Shown here: positions 62,764-64,000 of the stretch, piece by piece
Layout of the letters: the number at the start of each line of letters is the position of its first letter
Numbering within the stretch: position 1 is the first letter of the stretch
NCBI GenBank assembly: GCA_021396245.1
Contig: WNYE01000091.1
Location: 62,001 to 126,000 of the forward strand
Reading direction: 5' to 3'
Length of the DNA: 64,000 nucleotides
Source: Sporothrix humicola
Taxonomy: Eukaryota > Ascomycota > Sordariomycetes > Ophiostomatales > Ophiostomataceae
Notes under the pieces: model-generated
The model's database searches: none
Seen by the model: the letters and a program-made list of their open reading frames with translations, nothing else
What the model was told of the DNA's origin: nothing
Program-made: the position numbers and the translations under genes

Positions 62764-63646
62764 ATGAAGTACATTAGCACTCTCGTCGTCCTCCTGAGCG
62801 CCAGCTCGTCTCTGGTCACCGCTGCTCCCAAGGGCAACAACAACAACAATGGCAATGCCAACGCCAACGCCGTTCAAAACGCCAATGCTCAGGCCAGCGT
62901 GAACGCCGCCGCCAACGACGGGTCTGGTGGCATTGCCGCTGCCGACAAGGCCGCCGAGGCCGCAGCCCTCGTTGCTGCCGGAGACAGTGCGTAGACGTCC
63001 CCTGGAATTAACTTCGAATATCTGCTAACCAGACAGTCGGCGCCGTCACGACCGGCGCCATCTTCTCGTCGATTGACGCCCAGTTCAAGGCCTCGGCTGC
63101 CGCCGCGACCGCCGCCGCCGCCAAGGTGACTGCTGCTAACGCAAACGCCAATGCCAAAGCCACGGCTGCCGCGAATGCTAACGCCAATGCCAATGCCAAC
63201 GCCGGCGCCAAGGCGAATGCCGGAGCCAAGGCCAACGCTGCCAATGCCGGCGCAGCCAAGAACAACGCCGCAAAGGCCAACGCCAACAACGCTGCTGCGA
63301 ACAACAACGCCGCCAACGCCAACGCTGGCTCCCAGGTCGCGGCCGGTGTCAATGCTGCTGCCAACGACGGCTCCGGCGGTATTGCTGCCGCTGCCAAGGC
63401 TGATGAAGCCGCCGCTCTCGTCGCCGCCGGTGATCGTAAGTTTTCCCTCTACCACCCTTCAGTTGAAGATGCCTGCTAACCCCTGTAGTCGGTGCTGCCA
63501 CGACTGGTGCCATCTTCTCGTCGGTCGATGCCATTTTCCAGGCGTCTCTGGCGGCGGCCACGGCCACGGCTGCCAATGCTGCTGCTGGCAACGGCCAGGC
63601 CAAGGCCACCGCGGCTGCTGCTGCGAAGAAGGGCAAGAACAACTGA
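62764..63646 (+). CDS. Secreted Ala/Asn-rich protein with duplicated module
   Basis: Three exons: 62764-62986, 63037-63435 and 63489-63646 (introns 50 and 53 nt), 259 residues. Signal peptide 1-21 (MKYISTLVVLLSASSSLVTA-A), ATG context ACCAAAATGA. A 49-residue module occurs twice (46-94 and 179-227): VNAAANDGSGGIAAA.., then LVAAGD, then a junction residue (I or L) and GA-TTGAIFSS-DA-F-AS. Both copies carry an intron at the same codon and phase, right after AAGD. They are linked by an Ala/Asn low-complexity stretch (NANANANANAGAK). Small, abundant-looking, secreted; no Cys, no enzyme motif. Could be a wall-associated or structural protein; function unknown. The last residues are basic (AKKGKNN). 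Confidence 0.85.
62899..63095 (+). repeat. Module copy 1 (with intron)
   Basis: Encodes residues 46-94, with the intron at 62987-63036 inside it. Its first 29 residues match copy 2 at 27 of 29 positions. Confidence 0.9.
63348..63547 (+). repeat. Module copy 2 (with intron)
   Basis: Encodes residues 179-227, with the intron at 63436-63488 in the same place and phase as in copy 1. Confidence 0.9.
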
Positions 63647-64000
63647 GGCGGCAGGTGTAGATGTTGTCAGTCTGTAGTCGCTTGACGGCCGATGAGTGGT
63701 TTCCCTTCTTGTTTTCTTTTTTTTATTTTCTGGTCTCCTTGTATATTGGTTATGGTTCCTGGGACATATAAATCTCTTGTTTGCGTCTACTCTTCTAAAT
63801 AAACTCTAAAACTTATACAAAAATAAATAGAATAAACCAATCTATTGCGAGAAAGAGCCAAGCATACATAAGACATGTAACACATGTGAGCCTATCCGCA
63901 GCAATAAAATCCAACCTTAAAACACCCAAAACATGACAAAAGTACAAAAACAATGATCAAATAAATCCGAATCAACACCTTGACGAAAGAAAAGGAAAAG
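63647..64000. other. 3' flank to window end
   Basis: AT-rich 3' DNA of the Ala/Asn-rich gene with AATAAA-like words (about 63798 and 63904). Nothing else seen. Confidence 0.5.

Noticed and set aside
1..64000. CRISPR array, prokaryotic operon, or intact transposon
   Set aside because: No regularly spaced repeats, no transposase or reverse-transcriptase motifs, and gene structure is fungal throughout.

Overview
The window is nuclear DNA of a filamentous ascomycete (Pezizomycotina), most likely a sordariomycete. The evidence is gene density (about one gene per 3 kb), introns of about 46-90 nt with GTAAGT-type donors, CTAAC-type branch sites and CAG/TAG acceptors, GC-rich coding against AT-, CT- or GA-rich spacers, Zn2Cys6 and bZIP-DUF3425 regulators, a TRI12-like transporter, a standalone CDH-type cytochrome domain, and a THI4 gene with a TPP riboswitch leader. 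The species is inferred only at this level. I see no CRISPR, no prokaryotic operon and no recognisable transposon; a 10-N assembly gap sits in long poly-A at 24.5 kb.

Layout. 0-16 kb: the start of a TRI12-like MFS transporter (cut by the window edge), a DHA2/vacuolar-type MFS transporter, a bZIP-DUF3425 regulator, a secreted sulfatase tail-to-tail with a CDH-cytochrome (AA8-like) protein, THI4 thiazole synthase with a well conserved TPP riboswitch and an overlapping upstream ORF, and a short-chain dehydrogenase. 16-31 kb: an E2 (UBC) plus F-box-like fusion protein, a divergent type II tRNA-like locus, a DEDDh nuclease-like protein, tRNA-Leu(UAA) with intron, the assembly gap, tRNA-Glu(CUC), a Cys-rich single-pass surface protein and a TMEM135-like membrane protein.

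33-46 kb: a BTB-like protein with a long charged coiled coil, a Zn2Cys6 regulator, a 30-codon ORF behind a strong TATA box, a Gly/Ser/Tyr-rich prion-like protein, and an AT-rich stretch with an orphan Tyr/His/Cys-rich gene and a broken or spliced mini-ORF. 45.8-56.6 kb: FAD monooxygenase and NAD(P) reductase sharing a divergent promoter, then a cytochrome P450 and a second Zn2Cys6 regulator. This combination looks like a small tailoring or catabolic cluster without a visible core synthase. 57.8-63.7 kb: a 1,093-residue four-pass membrane protein with a large glycosylated loop, and a secreted Ala/Asn-rich protein built from a duplicated module in which the intron was duplicated too.

The strongest regulatory observation is the THI4 leader: aptamer, candidate splice sites and an out-of-frame upstream ORF starting in the aptamer's closing stem together suggest splicing-based thiamine feedback. 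The less expected observations are the intron-containing protein module duplication, the E2/F-box fusion, the odd tRNA-like locus and several short ORFs with TATA boxes.
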